Assembly: GCA_039105265.1 (NCBI GenBank)
Contig: JAPFFF010000005.1
Coordinates: forward strand, 3,395,501-3,459,500
Direction: 5' to 3'
Origin: Tritrichomonas musculus
Taxonomy: Eukaryota > Parabasalia > Tritrichomonadida > Tritrichomonadidae
Length of the DNA stretch: 64,000 nucleotides
In this document: one piece after another, positions 1 through 10,006 of the stretch
Numbering within the stretch: position 1 is the stretch's first letter
Layout: each line of letters starts with the position of its first letter
Notes under the pieces: generated by a model
Seen by the model: the letters and a program-made list of their open reading frames with translations, nothing else
Databases searched by the model: none
Told to the model about the DNA's origin: nothing
Made by a program: the position numbers and the translations under genes

Positions 1-177
1 GAAGATGCAGAAAAATATTTACCTATAATAATTAAAAATGGATTATTAGACAAATACATATATCGATTACAACTGCACTCAGTTCGAATGATGGTTTTTA
101 ACGGAAGATACTTAGAAACATATAATCAAATTGTCTTTCATAACGAACCACCTTTTGTACATCCAAACTTTAAATGA
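1..177 (+). CDS. C-terminal end of an unrecognised protein, cut by the window edge
   Basis: Frame 1 is open from the first base to a TGA at 175-177 and gives the last 58 residues of a protein whose start lies outside the window. I recognise no family. The stop overlaps the next start codon (ATGA), so this and the following ORF are packed tightly. Such packing is unusual for trichomonad host genes and suggests a compact element, perhaps a Maverick/Polinton-type virus-like element, which are common in trichomonads. That assignment is inference only. Confidence 0.45.
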   Translation, partial: EDAEKYLPIIIKNGLLDKYIYRLQLHSVRMMVFNGRYLETYNQIVFHNEPPFVHPNFK

Positions 178-680
178 AAAAAAATGAAAGAAGCCTGATC
201 GCCCTTCCTCCTAATTGGGAAGAAAATATTGATACCAGCAAATCAGTTCATTTTACATTTCTTTTTAATATATTAGATGACGAATTTTCTGACGATTATA
301 ATACTTTTTTAATCCTTCAAATTAGTTATGATTTAACACAGGACGTTTTAAATCGAAAACCCATTGCCTTTATTATTGCTCCTTTAGAAGGTACATTAAT
401 GGACTCCCAAGCATTTTGGCAATGTTCTCCTATCTCATCTCTTGAAATTGAAGAATTGACAAATTCGATTGTTCCATTTATTTCTAACAACTATTTTCTC
501 TCTGCTGAACATTTAACACATCAAAAAATAATAACTCATTTTCAATTAGATGATCCAAAACTAGATTTTCGAAAAATTATTTCTCCGTATATGTTTATGC
601 AATATCAGGAAATCATGTCAGGATTAGTATATGAAAGCGGAGAAACCATAATGGGAAATACCGCAATGGGATATCAATAG
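174..680 (+). CDS. Unrecognised 168-aa protein of a compact ORF cluster
   Basis: This ORF starts with an ATG that overlaps the preceding stop by four bases and encodes 168 residues. It is rich in aromatic and hydrophobic residues, with no signal peptide, membrane segment or catalytic motif that I can see. The start was chosen because of the ATGA overlap. The compact arrangement with its neighbours at 1-177 and 736-1344 suggests one transcription unit, possibly the edge of a virus-like element (fossil or resident). No hallmark gene such as polymerase, integrase, packaging ATPase or capsid can be recognised inside the window, so the family stays open. Confidence 0.4.
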   Translation: MKKNERSLIALPPNWEENIDTSKSVHFTFLFNILDDEFSDDYNTFLILQISYDLTQDVLNRKPIAFIIAPLEGTLMDSQAFWQCSPISSLEIEELTNSIVPFISNNYFLSAEHLTHQKIITHFQLDDPKLDFRKIISPYMFMQYQEIMSGLVYESGETIMGNTAMGYQ

Positions 681-735
681 TTGAGATATCCAAAAGGTTT
701 ATCTTTAATAGATTTTTAACGGGGAATTTAATTAA

Positions 736-1344
736 ATGTATGACCCAAATAAAGTACTTTCAATAAACAACAATCCTAATGTTAAATATTATACAAATAT
801 TCCTAGACCTTCACGTCCATTACCATTTTATGATTTAGAGACAATGAAGTCGATGATTCCGTATCTAAGACTAAATGGACTAAATAATGACTCAGGAGAT
901 ACACAAATTCAACTTTCTCGTTTAAGATATTCTTATGACTATTTTGAAAGAACAGAACCTTTCAATCTTCCGATCCTAATTCCAAGATTAGAATGGCATG
1001 AATATGACCCTTTTGATTTTCAACTTCCTATATATATTCCAGATTGGACGGGACAGCATGAACGATATATATTTTTACAATATTTTATATATACAGAAAC
1101 CGAAGAAGAATTCTCATTTGAGTCCATTAATTATAAAATCGACACAGCATCTGACCCAAACTTTGGTGAATTGGGATTTCGTTGGATTTATCTTACACCA
1201 GATACGGATTTATTATTTTATAATGTATTGCGATATAAGATATTTTATTTCTGCTGGTTTCAAGAAAATCCTCGAAATGATCAGCAATTTATCACTTTTA
1301 CTTGTAGACGTGATGGAAATGATCACAATTTACAAAGTACCTGA
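736..1344 (+). CDS. Unrecognised 202-aa protein of a compact ORF cluster
   Basis: This 202-residue ORF begins 55 bases after the previous one and is on the same strand. It is rich in Tyr, Phe, Pro and Asn and has a beta-strand-like composition, with no transmembrane segment or known motif. Together with the two upstream ORFs it forms a tight same-strand block of a kind expected in a compact mobile or virus-like element rather than in host DNA. I do not recognise the family and assign no function. Confidence 0.4.
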   Translation: MYDPNKVLSINNNPNVKYYTNIPRPSRPLPFYDLETMKSMIPYLRLNGLNNDSGDTQIQLSRLRYSYDYFERTEPFNLPILIPRLEWHEYDPFDFQLPIYIPDWTGQHERYIFLQYFIYTETEEEFSFESINYKIDTASDPNFGELGFRWIYLTPDTDLLFYNVLRYKIFYFCWFQENPRNDQQFITFTCRRDGNDHNLQST

Positions 1345-1501
1345 ACCACTCAAAGAGAACCTGTACTAGTTCCAATTTCGTATGGCCCAGGAACGAATCA
1401 ACTTCCTGCCAAAATGTCAAATTCAATAATAAAATTTTCTACAACATTTTATAAAATATAAAAAATAACAAAAATTTATAAAAATATTTTTTATTAATAA
1501 G

Positions 1502-1660
1502 TTATTTTATTAACAAGGCAATTCGTGCCAATTTCTTGATTGTTTCTTCGTAATCTTTGCCCAGATTTGTTCTTGCCAAAGAATCTGGTAATTCCTGAAC
1601 AATCGCCAGAACCTCTTCATTGTCAATTTTCTCATTCAAAATTTTGAAAGTATTTGAAAA
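1502..1660 (-). pseudogene. C-terminal protein fragment without a start codon
   Basis: The minus strand reads about 53 codons ending in TAA at 1504-1502, with a protein-like sequence containing EEVLAIVQELPDSLART and then KKLARIALLIK. No ATG lies in frame before an upstream stop, so this is the tail of a decayed or truncated gene. It faces the ORF cluster at 174-1344 tail to tail. The family is unknown. It may be host or element derived. Confidence 0.4.
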
Positions 1661-2693
1661 AGTTCATTTTTTTTATTTTTAGCATAAGATTCTCATTTTT
1701 CATGATAAGAAGTGATTTGATTATTTTTTTAATCAACCAAAATAACATAATGATACGTAATTCGATAAATCAATTCTAAAAAATACTCGTTTTTGATAAT
1801 TCATATCTAATGATAATATCAAGCATGAAATTATCATGAAATTTTAATAAAAAAATGCTATATTTAAAATAAAATTTTAATTTAATAAGTAACTTTAATC
1901 TGTTTTTTGCGTATTTTGGATTCGGTTTCTGAAATCAATTTCGTTATATTTTTTTGAGGTATAAAATGGAATATATAATAAAACCGTTATTATATAATTA
2001 GCCAATCTGATAATAACTAATCATAAAAGTCAATCATGCCAGTAAAAAAAACGATCTCGTAAAGCGGAAATGTTTTGCCACTCCATTATGGATTTTCATA
2101 AGTGAACAGTATTAATTTTTAATATATTCATCCAAATAATACTATTCCAAACAACTAAGTCGATTTCATGAACTTTACTATTTACATTACTAACAACTAC
2201 CGGCACTCTTAATGTGGATGTATTTACAAAGAATTTAGGCACGATTATTCTCTCCAAAAAATCGTGCATAAAAAATTATATCTTATTCTTACCTGATGGA
2301 CTGAGTTTAAAAATGTTACTAAAAATCTTCTAATGTCTCTCCTTGTAGCATTTTTTTCAATATTTTTTTGTTTAATTTTGAAAGGATTATTCTTTTGAAA
2401 AATTCATAAACGATCAGTAAGTATTCAAATATGTTATTCAAAAAAAAAAAAAAAAAAAAAAAAAGTACAAAAATATATAACCATAATTGTGATTGTTATT
2501 TTGATTTTTTGGCCAATGTTAAATAATTAAGTGATTAATTCAAATCAATCAGTTGATTTTGAAATAAAAACTTTCATTTTCAAATCACAACCGTATTTAT
2601 TCAATGCAATTCCGTTTATTTCAGAGAACAACCATTTATTTCAGAGAACAACCGTTAACTTCAATTGAAAGCATAACACTTTTCACTTGGTAA
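1661..2693. other. AT-rich spacer with poly-A and a 20-bp tandem duplication
   Basis: I see no gene here. The stretch holds a poly-A run at about 2440-2464. Just before the mariner transposase a 20-bp unit ending in TTTCAGAGAACAACC is repeated in tandem (2614-2633 and 2634-2653). Related AACCGT-containing fragments lie on either side (2588-2600, 2651-2660), so this may be the internal flank of the mariner element. I could not define its terminal inverted repeats. Confidence 0.5.
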
Positions 2694-3718
2694 ATGGCGA
2701 AGCGATTTCCGTTGACATTGGAGCAAAAGGCAGAAATTCTGGTGCAAAACGGGAAAGAATTAACACCTGTTCAAATTTCTCGAAACTTGAACATTCCACG
2801 AACAACAATAATAAGCTTTTTGAAAAAGTACCAAAGAACACAAGCTTTAACCAATCATGCTGGGCGTCCAAAGAAAGTTAATGACCAGATAAGAGAGGAA
2901 ATAATACAACGTACTCAAGCAAACCCTTTTGAGCATTTGCGCGACCACTAGGCACACCTTCCTTTAGGAAGGGAATCAATAAGAAAGGTCCTTCACGAAG
3001 AAAAGATCGATTATTATCAGCTCACGCCTGTTTCACCTCTTAAAGAAGAACACATCGGAGCAAGGTTAACATATTGCGACCAGGTACTTGAAAACGGACT
3101 ACAACCAGTTGTGTTTACGGATGAAAGTACCGTTGTCCTTGACCTTTCCAGGCATGGAATATGGCGACAACGGGGCTTTCATCCGCCAGAATCATTTTTT
3201 TGGAAAGATCATCATCCTGTACATGTAATGGTCTGGGGGGCAATCGGACCTGGCGGCTTCAGGACGGACTTGGTCCGATGTCCCCCTTCATTGACAGCTT
3301 ATAACTACTGCAAACTTCTGGCTGATAACCATGCCTTTTATCAATGCTCACGTTTTGGCAATTATATCTGGCAGCAAGATGGGGCCCCCCGCACAGGGCT
3401 GTTGCTGACCTCATTAAGAATCATGTACCTAACATGATTGTTTGGCCAGCATACAGCCCTGACATGAGCCCCATCGAACAAGTGCGGGCCTACCTTAAAC
3501 AGAAACTCAGAGGCCAATCATTTGAGACGGCCGAACAACTCTTTGAAAAAATAAGAGATGAGTGGAGAAGAATTCCAAACTCTATTTTACATAATTTCTG
3601 GGAGTCTTACTTTGCCAGAACAAAAATATGCAAAGATATTAACGGTGCGTGTTTAAACACTCACTGGAAAGAAGTGCATCAATTCCATGATACTTATCGT
3701 CAACCTCTCAATGATTGA
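2694..3718 (+). pseudogene. Tc1/mariner-family transposase, broken
   Basis: This is a cut-and-paste DNA transposase of normal family length, about 341 residues across two frames. The N-terminal helix-turn-helix region (LTLEQKAEILVQNGK, then PVQISRNLNIPRTTI) is followed by the catalytic core: VFTDES (first Asp, codon 143), WQQDGAPPH (second Asp, codon 229) and YSPDMSPIEQ (final Glu). The spacing between the last two acids is 32 residues if one lost base is assumed. Two breaks are visible: an in-frame TAG at 2949-2951 and a -1 shift in the C-run near 3384-3390. The rest is well preserved, so it died recently. No convincing terminal inverted repeats were found, so the element's ends are undefined. 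Confidence 0.88.
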
Positions 3719-3806
3719 ATACTAAAAAAAATTTTTTTATTAAACCTTTGAATTTTTTTTTTTATTTAATTCAAAAAATTGAATATATTGATTTCAAACA
3801 AATAAA

Positions 3807-3884
3807 AAATTATCGACATTTTAACGTATTCTTTATCAATATTCAGGAAAATTTACGGTTATTTATTCGTTATGTCGATAATTT
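3807..3884. repeat. Perfect 13-bp inverted repeat with 52-bp spacer
   Basis: AAATTATCGACAT at 3807-3819 is exactly the reverse complement of ATGTCGATAATTT at 3872-3884. It lies 90-170 bases past the mariner transposase stop. It may be part of the element's 3' region or a tiny foldback repeat. No host gene overlaps it. Confidence 0.6.
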
Positions 3885-5069
3885 ATGGTCAAAGTTTAAA
3901 ATCTATTTAAAATATAAGTTTTTTAACTCAAATTTAATTTTCTCTCAATTTACTAACTAGTTAATTCAATATATTATATTTTGATAAATCTTATAGAATT
4001 ATTCTATATGTATATTCAAAAATATTTAAACAAATAACTATTGAAATCCAAAAACTTTAAAAATCGTGAAGCTTGGTACAATTATCTTTTGAAAAACTGG
4101 AGAAATTTTACAGACAAAAATTTTATTTCATTTTTATAAATGGAATTTACTGAAGAAGAGTTCGAAGTGTTCTCTACTGTCCAAATAACAGTTATGATTC
4201 AAAAAGCCCAAGGATTGACGTATGAAAAAATTCTCAAAGAATGTCCAAACATTAAATTACCAAAAGTTCTTACAAATATATTTAGATGGTGTTTATTCGG
4301 CAGAAAATTTAATATAGGCACCACAACAGGGCGATCTCCTCTCATTGGAGATGTACCGATGAAAATTTTTGAAAAACAAATACATGAAAGATGTGATGCC
4401 AATAATTCTATAACAATTTTCGAGGGAATTACTCTGTTAGAAGAAATTCATGCAGATTATATATATAAAAATTACAAAATTGCTCAGCGAATAGGTATGC
4501 TGAAATTAGCTTTTGAGCTTATAAATTCTATTCAATTTCAAATTGAACGATCATTGTTCATTCAAATTTTAAAAAGAAACGGAATTTCTATCAGAACTCC
4601 TGAAAAAGTGGAGGCATTAAGAAATAGATTTTGCCATAGTAATATTTTGATAAATTTTTATTCAAATTTCATATCCAAAATTTCTCAAAATTCTAATACA
4701 ATTTTCAATGCCGATTAAACGGCCTCTACTTTTAATGAAAAAGGGAAAGTTATAGTTCCAGACGGAAAACATCCTATCCAATACTCCGAAAAAATAAATT
4801 ACCATTTTACTCATTTTGCTTGTTATAATGCTTCTGGAAATAAAGTATTAAAACCGTTCATAATTTTACCTGGATTGAAAAAGTTTCCTCATGATTTAGA
4901 ATTTTTCAAAGAGCAAGCTTTTTTTGTATCATCATCAAGTGGATGGATAACAAAAAAATTATTTGTAGCTTTTGCTATATATTTTATCCGCGAAATATCT
5001 TTATTTAGAATTCAAAATAATATTTCAGAAGAAATTTGGTTAATTCTTGATGGCCATAAATCGAGAATA

Positions 5070-5176
5070 GAGTATCGTGAAAAAGTGATTGACGACAAGA
5101 AAAAGTGGGTGACGAATTCAATTTTTTTGATAAAGCTTATTGAATATATAAAATAAATTGATAAAGCTTATTCAAA
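5070..5176 (+). repeat. Left terminal inverted repeat of the pogo-like element
   Basis: Positions 5070-5101 match the right end imperfectly, 5102-5145 match it perfectly, and 5146-5176 match imperfectly with one length difference. A GATAAAGCTTATT submotif occurs twice in this arm (about 5129 and 5160), a plausible double transposase-binding site. Confidence 0.88.
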
Positions 5177-6730
5177 ATACGATCGTATATTATATCGTGA
5201 GGTGACGCACTGAAATTATATTGAAAGAGATTATATTGAAATTGTTTATGAATCGTAAATATATTACCGTAATTATGAGAATCTCAGACATGATTGAATA
5301 TTCTCAGACATTTTTTGAGAAAACACATTGAAAAAGAGAAAAATATCTTAATTTTTTTTGTGAATTAATTCAAATTTTTGTAAATTTTAAATAAATCCTC
5401 TCAATAATGTCTGTGATCAAAAACTCATAAACTATTCAATTTTCGATCCGAAGTTCTCAATTTAGCGATCATTTCCTTTGAAAATTATTACTTCATTTCA
5501 ATATTTGTACTAGACTAAAAGATTCATCGTTCATTAGCAATCCAGTGCTCAGAAAGCGACGTCAGGTTCAACATTAGGAATTAGATCAAAGATAGATGTG
5601 ATCATTGGCAATCCAAGCTTTTTTAAGCTTCAATATGAAAAACAAATTTCTAAAATAATCCCAAATTTCATAGATGTTTTGATAAAATGACACAAGAATA
5701 GCAGCAAAACGTTATTAATGGCCAATGAAACATATTTGGCTAGTAAAAATGAAAAACTTGCACAATTAGCATCCATAGTAGAAATTAAAAAAAAGAAGAT
5801 TTTTAAATAAAGATAATATACTTTATTAATTTTATCATTAGTTTTATTTTTAAACCATTGTATATTTTAATATTAATGGATATCTAACCCGAAAAGTTGT
5901 GTTTAGGAACTTTCAATGCCCTATATGATTTTTCTTCTCAATTTTTAAATGAGTTTTCTCAAATAATATCCAAAAAAAAAATATTATATTATATCAATAT
6001 ACCATTTTAAAATCATATTCCTGTAAAAAAAAATACTATTACTGAAAATAATAAATAAAAACTAAACAAAAAATTGAATTATTTGAATAAATTCATTCAA
6101 AAAATGAATAATCATTCAAAAATGTCTGAGATTAATTGAATGAGTATGAGAATCTCATAACGACGGTAGCATTAATAAAATATTAATATATATTCAAATG
6201 TTTGTCATTTTAATCTGTTTATCTTGTTTTATTTTTATTAATCTGTTTGTAATATATAATATGCAAAATTAACATTATTAATTTTATTTTTAATTTCATT
6301 ATTATAATATAAAAAAATCAATATAAAGTATTCAAATGACAAAAAATAAATATATATTCAATTCTTCATCTAAATATTATTCAATATATAATTTGTTATT
6401 TATAAATATATTTATATATATAATGTATTATTATATTGCATAATATTATAATAATTTTATAATGCAAATATTAGACTATATTGATAGATATTCATCATAT
6501 TATTTAATTATTTTTTCAATACTTTTTTTTTTTGAATTAAATTTTAATATCAAATTTTCGTGAAATGTGAGGGATTGAATTTTAATATCTCATAATGTTA
6601 AAAAGATTATTATTATTATAAAAATAAACTATTAGCAATATAAAATATAAATTAATGATAAAAAAACAATTTTCCTTATTTGATTTTAATGATACTTTTA
6701 TTTTAATATTTTTACTTATTGAGATGCTCA

Positions 6731-7209
6731 TAGACTTGTTATTTTGAGAATCGATATCAAAAACGTCACTTTTTTGCATCTGATACTCGATTATCAGTTT
6801 AAAAATCTGATATCGAGATTATCGATTATCAAGATATCAGATATGAAATGTGATATAAAAATAATTGTAAACTTGATATCAATTTCCGAGATCTCGAGAT
6901 CTCAAACAGATTTATCTTCTTTTATAATTGGTATTTGTGATTTTATAATATTTAAAAATATATATTATAATGTATTGATGTTTATTTTAAGATTAAAATC
7001 AAAAAATACATTTTTTTTTTAAGATATATTTGAGATTAAAATACGATCATATATTTATCAAAAAGTTTAATTGAAAATTCTGATATCAAAAGCTGAGAAA
7101 AAAAATTCTCGATCTCTGAAATCGATCTCGAGAATCTGTGTATATTTATGCATCGATAACAAAAAGTCAATCAATTATCGATCTCGAGAATCGGAGAATA
7201 ACAAGTCTA
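6731..7209. mobile_element. Palindrome-rich MITE nested in the pogo-like element
   Basis: The ends are perfect 13-bp inverted repeats, TAGACTTGTTATT at 6731-6743 and AATAACAAGTCTA at 7197-7209. The flanks carry GATGCTCA at 6723-6730 and again at 7210-7217, an 8-bp direct repeat (9 bp if the adjacent A is counted). That size fits hAT- or Mutator-type insertion better than a TA-specific one. The interior is packed with short palindromes built on GATATC, ATCGAT, CTCGAG and GAGATCTC. No coding region is seen. A second partial copy lies at 60211-60260. Confidence 0.8.
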
Positions 7210-7467
7210 GATGCTCAGAAAAAAATAATTATTTTAATTTTCCACTAATAATAAAGGCATAATAACTATATTTATTATTTTTATATTTTAGCAAAATAGT
7301 TAAAATTAGAAATGCATTTATTTGGTTATAAGAAATCATATTGATTATGATATTTCAAAATGGTCATATAATAAATAAATAATTTATTTGAAAAAAACCG
7401 CAATTTTTCTGATAAAAAAAAAAAAAAGCAAAGCCATTTTTATTTTGCAAGAAACGCGATATTTACC

Positions 7468-8913
7468 TTGAATAAGAAAGATTTGCTTCCACCAAAAGCA
7501 ATTATTGCTGACTTTGAAGGTACAATAGAGGAGAAAAGTGCATATCATGCTGCTTCCCAACTGATGCAATGTAATTGTCCAACAAGCTTCAGAGCCCAAA
7601 TTAAAATATTAATGAGCTTTTTGCACAATGATCATATTCGCGTTTCCTTTGAACGAATAGCTAAGTTGTTCGGGGTCTCAAAACAGTCAATTGCCAATCA
7701 GTATAACAAAATCCTGAAAGAGCCTCTTCAGGATGGGCGCCCTCCATCTCTGAACGACAGTGAAATAACAATAATAGAAAATGAAATTGACAGACTCCAC
7801 AATACCCCTAGTTCACCTATTTATCCTTCCTACAATGATATATATGATTTTGTTTCCCTCAAGTTAAATAAGAATATACCAATTGACACACTCAGGCATA
7901 TACTAAACAGTAAGCTTGGGGATAAATTTAAATCGTGTATTGGAATACCACTCGAAATAGACAGATCAACAGTAGATATAAATGATATAGAAGAAAATTT
8001 ACATTTACTTAAAACAAAAATACAAGGCATACATTCAAGTTTTATCTTCAATTTGGACGAATGTGGTTACACAGAGTATGCTGATGCAAGAGAAAAGAAA
8101 CTAATAGTTCCTGTTTCTTATTCAAAGCTTACAGTTACATACCCAGTTACTAGAAAAATGAAGCATGCTAGTGTGTTGGCCTGTATATCTCCCAACGGTT
8201 TCGTTTCTAAACCATTATTTACGGTTCAAAGATATACTGTGGATTCTGATTTATTTAAGTATATACCGTATAACTCAATAGATATAGTTCAAACTGACTC
8301 AGGGTTTCTTAACACATCTTCATTTAGATATTGGATGGACAATTCATTCATTCCTCATGTTAGAAATTTAAGAAAACAGTTTCAATATGATGGCAAAGCT
8401 ATTCTTATTATGGATGGTTTTATTGGCCACCATAACGGTTTAGAAACCTTAGATCTTTCAAATGAAAAAATAGATGTCCATTTTTTAGTTCCTCATTCAA
8501 GCGACCAGCTACAGCCACTTGATGTCGGCATTTTTGGTTCAATGAAAAGATTTGCTTCAAACGTAAAAACTCCCCAAGATTCAAGCATTTTAACAAAACA
8601 AATAATAAAGATGCATCAATCATTAATGCAGGCTTGTACACAAATCAATTGCAAAGCTGCATTTCGAGCATGTGGCATTATAACCGAAGTTATTAAATGC
8701 GAACAACATTATAAAGAAGTGGCACAATTCGATCCATCAGAATGTTTCAAAGTGCGTTATTTTGATATAAGTTACATTGAACAAATGCTCAAATATAATA
8801 AGCCATTAACTGAATTTCAAAAAGAAATTTATATTAAACATTTATTTCCAGAATTGGCTCAGAAAAGTTTCCGTATTCCACTAGAATCATTCTCAAATGA
8901 AAAAAAAAAGTAG
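7468..8913 (+). CDS. Pogo-like transposase, intact, DDE_1 superfamily
   Basis: This 481-residue cut-and-paste transposase moves the 4.1-kb element that contains it. A helix-turn-helix of about residues 52-80 (FERIAKLFGVSKQSIANQYN) should bind the terminal repeats. A second DNA-binding-like stretch lies around residues 115-165. The DDE catalytic core has Asp197 in FNLDECGYTEY, Asp316 in ILIMDGFIGHH and Asp352 in LQPLDVGIFGSMKRF, giving DD35D. The length matches the family and no stop interrupts it. It is related to, but clearly different from, the transposase it has inserted into. The first ATG of the open frame was taken as start. The C-terminal tail is lysine-rich. Confidence 0.92.
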   Translation: MNKKDLLPPKAIIADFEGTIEEKSAYHAASQLMQCNCPTSFRAQIKILMSFLHNDHIRVSFERIAKLFGVSKQSIANQYNKILKEPLQDGRPPSLNDSEITIIENEIDRLHNTPSSPIYPSYNDIYDFVSLKLNKNIPIDTLRHILNSKLGDKFKSCIGIPLEIDRSTVDINDIEENLHLLKTKIQGIHSSFIFNLDECGYTEYADAREKKLIVPVSYSKLTVTYPVTRKMKHASVLACISPNGFVSKPLFTVQRYTVDSDLFKYIPYNSIDIVQTDSGFLNTSSFRYWMDNSFIPHVRNLRKQFQYDGKAILIMDGFIGHHNGLETLDLSNEKIDVHFLVPHSSDQLQPLDVGIFGSMKRFASNVKTPQDSSILTKQIIKMHQSLMQACTQINCKAAFRACGIITEVIKCEQHYKEVAQFDPSECFKVRYFDISYIEQMLKYNKPLTEFQKEIYIKHLFPELAQKSFRIPLESFSNEKKK

Positions 8914-9039
8914 TTAATAATTAATAAAAAATAAATAAACTAATTTAATTATTATTTTGATTTATTTAAAAAATTATTTAATTGAAATTAATAATTAGTA
9001 TATTTGTTAACACTTATTATTTCTATCACTTGATTGAAA

Positions 9040-9146
9040 TTTGAATAAGCTTTCTCAAATAATTTATATTATTCAATAAGCTTTATCAAAAAAATTGAAT
9101 TCGTCACCCACTTTATCTTATTGGCAACCACTTTTTCCCGGTACTC
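9040..9146 (-). repeat. Right terminal inverted repeat of the pogo-like element
   Basis: This is the reverse complement of the left arm and ends in ...CCCGGTACTC before the TA duplicate. The AATAAGCTTT submotif is again present twice (about 9044 and 9075). Confidence 0.88.
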
Positions 9147-10006
9147 TAAATACCATGGCAATAGAACTTTTTGTGAGAAATAAAATCAATGTATTGATTT
9201 TACCTGCTCATTGTTCTCACGTTTGCCAACCTTTCGACGTAGGTTTGGCTTCTCCATTTAAGAGAATAAAAGATTTTTCACAAAATCCGCCAAACTACAT
9301 TCGTGAAATGATTTTCAATGCTCCATCGCAAGCTGCTCAGCAAAGAATACTCGTAGTGTCCTCTATTATAAACTCATGGACTCAAACTGCAACACATAGC
9401 AATTGTTATTCATCGTTTTATGCATGTGGCTTTTTTCAATATGATATAAGCCAAATTCTATCAAACAGATTTGTTCGGACATCAGACCAAAACGATGGAG
9501 TTCCAGTAGAACGAGGTATCTCCATTAATTCTCAGGTAATCACTGCTGATTCTAAAAGAATTGAAATTGCTTCGAATTTTTTTGGCATACAAATCAATAA
9601 TGTAGCCCAAATTCCTCAATATGATGAAGCATCACTCATTCAATGGCTTCAGCAAGACTCTGATGTGATTTTACAAGATTTTCCTTGTACATTCCTTGAG
9701 GCATTGCCAAACATAATAATTCGTCAATAAAATATTCTTTTTTAACTTAATTTTGATGTTTTTTTAGTAATATTTTTATGCACTACATTTAAATTCCTCT
9801 CTCAATTAACTACATTGGTTAAAGAAGTAGTCTGAACCTTGCAATGCCTTTGCAACAACTGTATATCAAAAAGTTGTAGTAATAAATGTAGTTTGATTGT
9901 CCAATTTACCACAAACGCCTTTACCATTCCAGAATAGTATCTGATATATCAACTAATCATAATCTGAAGAACTGGAATAAATTAGTTTTGTTTTGTACTG
10001 TAAAGT

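Larger units (their letters stand above)
5070..9146 (+). mobile_element. 4,077-bp pogo-like DNA transposon with TA target duplication
   Basis: The ends are GAGTATCGTGAAAAAGTG at 5070 and its imperfect reverse complement ending at 9146. They are flanked by TA at 5068-5069 and TA at 9147-9148, the target duplication of the Tc1/mariner/pogo superfamily. Terminal inverted repeats run about 107 bp and include a 44-bp perfect stretch (5102-5145 against 9071-9114). The element carries one open transposase gene (7468-8913) and a nested palindromic MITE (6731-7209), and it interrupts another pogo-like transposase. The perfect core of the ends and the open transposase suggest a fairly recent, possibly still competent copy. 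Confidence 0.93.
4140..9730 (+). pseudogene. Pogo-like (DDE_1) transposase, split by another transposon
   Basis: Codons 1-310 lie at 4140-5069 and the remaining 193 plus stop at 9149-9730. Between them sits an inserted 4,077-bp transposon and a second copy of the TA target. Across the junction the reading runs DGHKSRI then NTMAIELF in the same phase, as expected for a DDE_1 transposase. The catalytic acids are Asp192 in the NAD(E) motif, Asp304 in ILDGHKS and Asp340 in CQPFDVG, giving DD35D spacing. There is one further defect: a TAA at 4716-4718, which replaces the Glu codon expected right after Asp192. The length of about 503 codons fits the family. Its own terminal repeats were not found. 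Confidence 0.9.

Noticed and set aside
3715-3960. 81-codon ORF after the mariner transposase
   Set aside because: AT-rich, Phe/Asn/Ile/Lys text containing a perfect inverted repeat. No protein features or start context.
3960-4139. Terminal repeat of the outer pogo-like element resembling the region near 9796
   Set aside because: CTCTCAATT(T/A)AC occurs in both places but in direct, not inverted, orientation and only over about 12 AT-rich bases.
6582-7262. Short ORFs on both strands in the palindromic MITE
   Set aside because: They are low-complexity Ile/Lys/Asn text generated by palindromes, with no conserved feature.
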